Shown here: positions 60,498 to 64,000 of the stretch, one piece after another
How positions within the stretch are numbered: position 1 is the stretch's first letter
Layout: each line of letters opens with the position of its first letter
Assembly: GCA_024220505.1 (NCBI GenBank)
Contig: JAKZZE010000012.1
Span: forward strand, 1,116,001 to 1,180,000
Source of the DNA: Rhizopus arrhizus
Lineage: Eukaryota; Mucoromycota; Mucoromycetes; Mucorales; Rhizopodaceae
Length of the DNA stretch: 64,000 bases
Direction of reading: 5' to 3'
Program-made: the position numbers and the translations under genes
The notes under the pieces: generated by a model
Databases searched by the model: none
What the model was told of the DNA's origin: nothing
The model's input: only the letters and a program-made list of their open reading frames with translations

Positions 60498-60885
60498 ATG
60501 TTAACACTTGGACTTGGACAATTATTTTATGTCTTGTTGTGCCTTATAAACGCCATTGCAGTTTTGAGTGAAGAAAGATTTCTTGCAAGAAGTAAAAAAT
60601 AAAAAGAATATTATTTTTGTTTTATTAATCTAATGCTAATCTTTTTTTTCATCTAGTTGGGTGGACAGTTCAACCAGAAGCAGGGTTTGGCAATGAACAA
60701 TCTATAAAATACAAAATAGTAAACCTGATATCAGCAGTGAGAACATTAATGAGAAGTAAGTCCTTTTTTTTTTCTTTTTCTTAATGTATATATGCACATA
60801 TTGCATAATAACCGCGAGTATTTATATAGTTCCTTTAATTGGTATAAATGTCCTTGTTATTATTTACGAACTCATATTTGGATAA
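60498..60885 (+). CDS. YOS1: Yos1/IER3IP1-like ER-Golgi transport protein
   Basis: Small two-helix membrane protein of the Yip1-Yif1 complex, needed for COPII transport. Three exons (60498-60591, 60657-60755, 60830-60885) sum to 249 nt, 82 residues. The N-terminal hydrophobic segment is MLTLGLGQLFYVLLCLINAI, then AVLSEERFLARIGW. The loop is VQPEAGFGNEQSIKYKIVNL, the signature is SAVRTLMRIPLIGINVLVII, and the end is YELIFG. These match the family from end to end. It is too fragmented to appear as one open frame. Confidence 0.96.
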
Positions 60886-61639
60886 AACTATATATAAAAT
60901 AAGAGAGAGATATCAGCTGCAACTATTATTTGTTATTTTTACATGTAAAATGAAGTAAATATGCAGTTTACTTACAAGTTTGAGGCGTTATATTATTAAA
61001 AAAGCAGTTGTACGATTAAACAAGTACTACAACTCTCTTTTTCGCTTTCTCTCTATCTCTCTCCTATTACAAGCGTAAACTTTGTTTTATTAAAATAATG
61101 ATAATACTTTCTACAATTGTTATTTTGTGCTATCCATAAAAAGGGTTTTCTTTTTTAATCAACAAAGCATATGCAACTTAACCCAGTGGTCAAATTTGTT
61201 AAAATAAACGGAGATTCACCATTTATAGAACAAGCGAAAAAAAAAGAATGAATATTTGTGTGTATATAAATCTGGAACATTTCATATGAGCTTAATTCAC
61301 GCCATTCTTTAATAATTTAAGCCAGTTGATTATATAACAAACTTTTTTTAATAGTGAGCCCTTTCATTTTCATTCTTTTCAATACAAAGAAAAATCTCGA
61401 TCAAGGGGAGAGTGAGAGAGTGAGAGAACACAGAGAAGAAAATCATACAAGGAGAGGGGGGGAAGGTACGTTCTCTATCACACTTTTTCTCAGTACCTTT
61501 TTTTTTTTTTTTTTTTTTTCTTTAACTCCTTAAAAAAAGAATACAAATGCAGAAATCAATGTATAAATTAAAAGCAGAAACTTTGTTTTTTTTTTTTATT
61601 TTCTTTTTTTCTTCTTCTTCTTCTTTTTAATTTCATAAA
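60886..61639. other. Intergenic 0.75 kb, promoter of the PX-PB1 gene
   Basis: AT-rich with a long pyrimidine stretch (61498-61627) directly before the ATG. No gene seen. Confidence 0.45.
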
Positions 61640-62503
61640 ATGCCAACTGCTACAATCAAGTCTAAATGTATTCTTCCTGTCGTAATAAAGGCGATCATTG
61701 TTTCTTTTGAAAAACATGATCAAAAGACATGGTATACAGTACAAGTTGAACCAGAACAAGGCAAACGATATAGGATAACAAAAAGATATGAAGAATTCAT
61801 TCAATTTTCACAAAAGATACATGATCAATTCAATAAATATACTACACATTTACCACCCAAGATTAAATACAAACTACACTTGCTTGTCACAAACAAACAA
61901 ATTCATGCTCAACGTGCCGAAGAATTGAACCAATTTTTATGTGCCTTATTTCTTTCTACATCATTTATAACTCAGTCATTCATCGTTCGAGAATTCTTTC
62001 AAGAGGTCCCCGTAGATAGGCATACAGCCGGTCTTTGGAAACGATTTCGATCCACTTCCTTTTTATCACAGCAGCAACCCTTGTCTTCATTTTGTACTCA
62101 AGCTGCTAGCAAATTATGGCATCGTCATCATCAACCTGAACCTTCTAATTCTACACCCACCAGAATATTAAAAAAGAGCCAATCAAGTCTGGTAAAGGAT
62201 ACGATCAAGATCAAGGTGATTTATGACGCAGACAATATTATTGTCATTCAAGTGCCTCGTTCTATTGGTCTCGTCGAGTTGCGTGCACGAATTCTTCAAA
62301 AGTTTTCTGATTCTGTGACTTGTATTGAAAGTGATGTGATGCTCTTATTTCATGAAAACAGCAGTACAAGCAGTAGTCATCAACTCATTCAAGAAAAGGC
62401 ACTGCTGCCGGCAACACTGATCACAAAAGAAAAGGATTTGATTTCTTTAATGAATACAAAGTGGAGTCAATTGGATAAAATCACTTTGCATTGTGTCATG
62501 TAA
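61640..62503 (+). CDS. PX-PB1 domain protein
   Basis: Single-exon gene, 287 residues. A PX (phosphoinositide-binding) domain occupies about residues 14-128: VIKAIIVSFEKHDQKTWYTV, RYRITKRYEEFIQFSQKIHD, then LPPKIKYK and RAEELNQFLCALFL. A Ser-rich linker follows. The C-terminal 90 residues look like a PB1 domain: IKIKVIYDADNIIVIQVPRS, LVELRARILQKFSDS and KITLHCVM. This is the order of Bem1/Scd2 and p40phox, but without the SH3 domains. A role in membrane-anchored polarity or NADPH-oxidase signalling is possible but inferred. Confidence 0.8.
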   Translation: MPTATIKSKCILPVVIKAIIVSFEKHDQKTWYTVQVEPEQGKRYRITKRYEEFIQFSQKIHDQFNKYTTHLPPKIKYKLHLLVTNKQIHAQRAEELNQFLCALFLSTSFITQSFIVREFFQEVPVDRHTAGLWKRFRSTSFLSQQQPLSSFCTQAASKLWHRHHQPEPSNSTPTRILKKSQSSLVKDTIKIKVIYDADNIIVIQVPRSIGLVELRARILQKFSDSVTCIESDVMLLFHENSSTSSSHQLIQEKALLPATLITKEKDLISLMNTKWSQLDKITLHCVM

Positions 62504-62522
62504 TATATAATTTAATGTGTAC

Positions 62523-62595
62523 ATTATCTCTCTCTCTCTCTCCTAATAATAAACAAAGTATGTGTCTATATCGCTCTCTCTCTCTCTCACATTCC
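62523..62595 (+). repeat. CT microsatellites
   Basis: Two short (CT)n runs, about 62527-62542 and 62573-62589, in the 3' flank of the PX-PB1 gene. Confidence 0.8.
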
Positions 62596-62632
62596 AGTCT
62601 TGTACTCCTTTGCCAACAGGGGGTATTTTGGT

Positions 62633-64000
62633 TTATTTTACTTTATTTGATATTTTCTTCTTTCTTTTAATTACAGCCGAAGTATCCTTTTTGAAAACAA
62701 GAATTTGTGAAGTGGATACTTGTTGGTTTTCTGTATTCTCTTTGATATTCATTCTCTTGAGTTGATTTTGAATTTGTTCTGCATAAAATTTCATTTTAAA
62801 GACGTCATGAATATAACCTTGAGTACGCTTGAGAAAGGTGAGGTTGATCTTGAGCAATTCCTCTGAGATATGCTTGAATGAATCCAGATTGTATTGATGA
62901 ATACGTTTGGCTGTATTGTGAATTGTATAAAACATGTGGTGATACGTACTCTGATCACACCCCATCTCTTTCAAGTGTTGAAGGGCCTGAAGTAATTCGA
63001 GATTTGTCTCGAGGCAGTCAATCAAGATATCATCAGGTGGTGGATGTTGCGGACGAAGGAATTGATAGAGAATGACAAGACGCATTGAGTGATAACAGAG
63101 ATGCAGGTGTAGTCTGGATGGAGAAGAGGTATAGAGTGGAAGTCTTTGATACCAATTTACCAGACATTCTGTGATTTCATAATAATGCCCTGAAGGTGTT
63201 CTTTCATATGGGCTCGCAAAGACCTTGCCCGAATGGAGTAATCGAATGTATCGTCTCATGTAAAAAGTCAAACAACCAAAACTATAAAGTTGGTTACCGT
63301 CATCCTCATTCGATATCGAAATCTCTTGGATTCTCTCAATCTGCAGCCATGGCACAAGATCGGGCAAGAGACAGTCCTGATTGAGTGTCAAGGACATCCA
63401 TGCATCCACATAGTACCACCGAAGCCAGCATCCCAAGGTCAGTGGATCAACCACGGCTCGTTTAGCAAGATGCTGCAGAGAAATTGAGGCCAATCCACCC
63501 CAGATGCGCTGCTGTTCATAAAGTCGTAAGAGATTAGAGGTATAACTCAAACAAAAGTAAGATTGAATCATCTGAGGCTTCATGTCATCCAAAAAGACAT
63601 CATCCATCTTGGCTCTCGCCTGCTCATAAAATGCCACGGCTGCCTGCTTTGAACAGTCTCGTTCGGGTTCGATGAGACTAACGAGACTGATGGAAGCAAT
63701 ACAGTACACGATCGGCTGTGGGGCACGTCGCCAATCTTTGATCAGATCGACGCTGATGGGTGCTACCTTGAAGCCAATACAGCACCAGTGTTGTATGGCT
63801 CGATACATCAGGAAGTCCATGAAATTTGAGTTTTCGATAGTGGTTCGTATTGAGGCAGGGATATCAATAGCTGCTGGTGGTAGTACTGGATATATGAGTT
63901 CTTTCTCACAAGAAGGATTGTACATGATCTGCTGCTGTTTTTGTGGATAAGAACATGATGGGTCTGGATTCTCGAGATCTAAAAGAGCGGTTTGTAAGTC
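62633..64000 (-). CDS. Fungal-specific transcription factor (C-terminal part; cut by window edge)
   Basis: Open frame from the right edge of the window to a stop at 62633. At least 455 residues are visible, with ALLDLENPDPSCSYPQKQQQ just inside the edge. It resembles the middle regulatory domain of Zn2Cys6 factors (fungal_trans): a helical repeat with CIASISLVSLIEPERDCSKQ, WGGLASISLQHLAKRAVVDP, CWLRWYYVDAWMSLTLNQDC and HLHLCYHSMRLVILYQFLRP. The zinc cluster would be upstream, outside the window. A basic C-terminus (KRKKKISNKVK) could be a nuclear localisation signal. Ligand and targets unknown. Confidence 0.78.
   Translation of the reverse strand, partial: DLQTALLDLENPDPSCSYPQKQQQIMYNPSCEKELIYPVLPPAAIDIPASIRTTIENSNFMDFLMYRAIQHWCCIGFKVAPISVDLIKDWRRAPQPIVYCIASISLVSLIEPERDCSKQAAVAFYEQARAKMDDVFLDDMKPQMIQSYFCLSYTSNLLRLYEQQRIWGGLASISLQHLAKRAVVDPLTLGCWLRWYYVDAWMSLTLNQDCLLPDLVPWLQIERIQEISISNEDDGNQLYSFGCLTFYMRRYIRLLHSGKVFASPYERTPSGHYYEITECLVNWYQRLPLYTSSPSRLHLHLCYHSMRLVILYQFLRPQHPPPDDILIDCLETNLELLQALQHLKEMGCDQSTYHHMFYTIHNTAKRIHQYNLDSFKHISEELLKINLTFLKRTQGYIHDVFKMKFYAEQIQNQLKRMNIKENTENQQVSTSQILVFKKDTSAVIKRKKKISNKVK

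Overview
The window is nuclear DNA of a fungus, most likely an early-diverging Mucoromycota species of the Rhizopus/Mucor kind. Genes are AT-rich and dense, and are cut by many introns of about 45-70 nt with GTAAG/GTAT donors and TAG/CAG acceptors. The proteins include a fungal class IV chitin synthase, a velvet regulator, a P-type proton ATPase, a perilipin and a fungal-type transcription factor. No bacterial operon signals, CRISPR arrays, rRNA or tRNA genes were seen. Exon joins given here were derived by hand from reading frames, splice consensus and known family sequence. Where the summed exon lengths come out in frame, this is stated.

Layout. 0.2-28.2 kb is housekeeping: UBC7-type E2; SF3B3/RSE1 and CWF19L1/Drn1, two splicing factors sharing a 186-bp divergent promoter; an HDA2/3-like histone deacetylase complex subunit; a four-finger C2H2 factor; ATP synthase gamma; perilipin; plasma-membrane H+-ATPase; class IV chitin synthase; a TTC9-like TPR protein; a DUF202 membrane protein; a TMEM70-like mitochondrial protein; and an ML-domain lipid-transfer protein with a 5-nt microexon. 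28.4-35.0 kb is one 6.5-kb inverted-repeat element. Two near-identical 2.33-kb arms, each with the same broken Tc1/IS630-like transposase, enclose a 1.86-kb unique core with an unrecognised, frameshifted, zinc-finger-bearing coding region. A 25-bp minisatellite and a many-exon velvet gene follow (35.2-37.6 kb).

37.6-46.5 kb is gene-poor and holds decayed coding fragments and a small palindrome. From 46.5 kb the housekeeping pattern returns: cytochrome b5 reductase, COPI beta-prime, Cbf5/dyskerin, an NBR1-like selective-autophagy receptor (three ZZ fingers, FW domain, candidate LIR, UBA), a SET-domain protein with an apparent one-base frameshift, YOS1, a PX-PB1 protein, and the C-terminal part of a fungal transcription factor running off the right edge.

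Themes: RNA processing (RSE1, CWF19L1, CBF5), ER-Golgi and ERAD functions (COPI beta-prime, YOS1, UBC7), and membrane, wall and lipid functions (PMA, CHS, perilipin, ML protein, b5 reductase). The least explained parts are the 6.5-kb palindromic element with its core ORF and the decayed 9-kb tract to its right.
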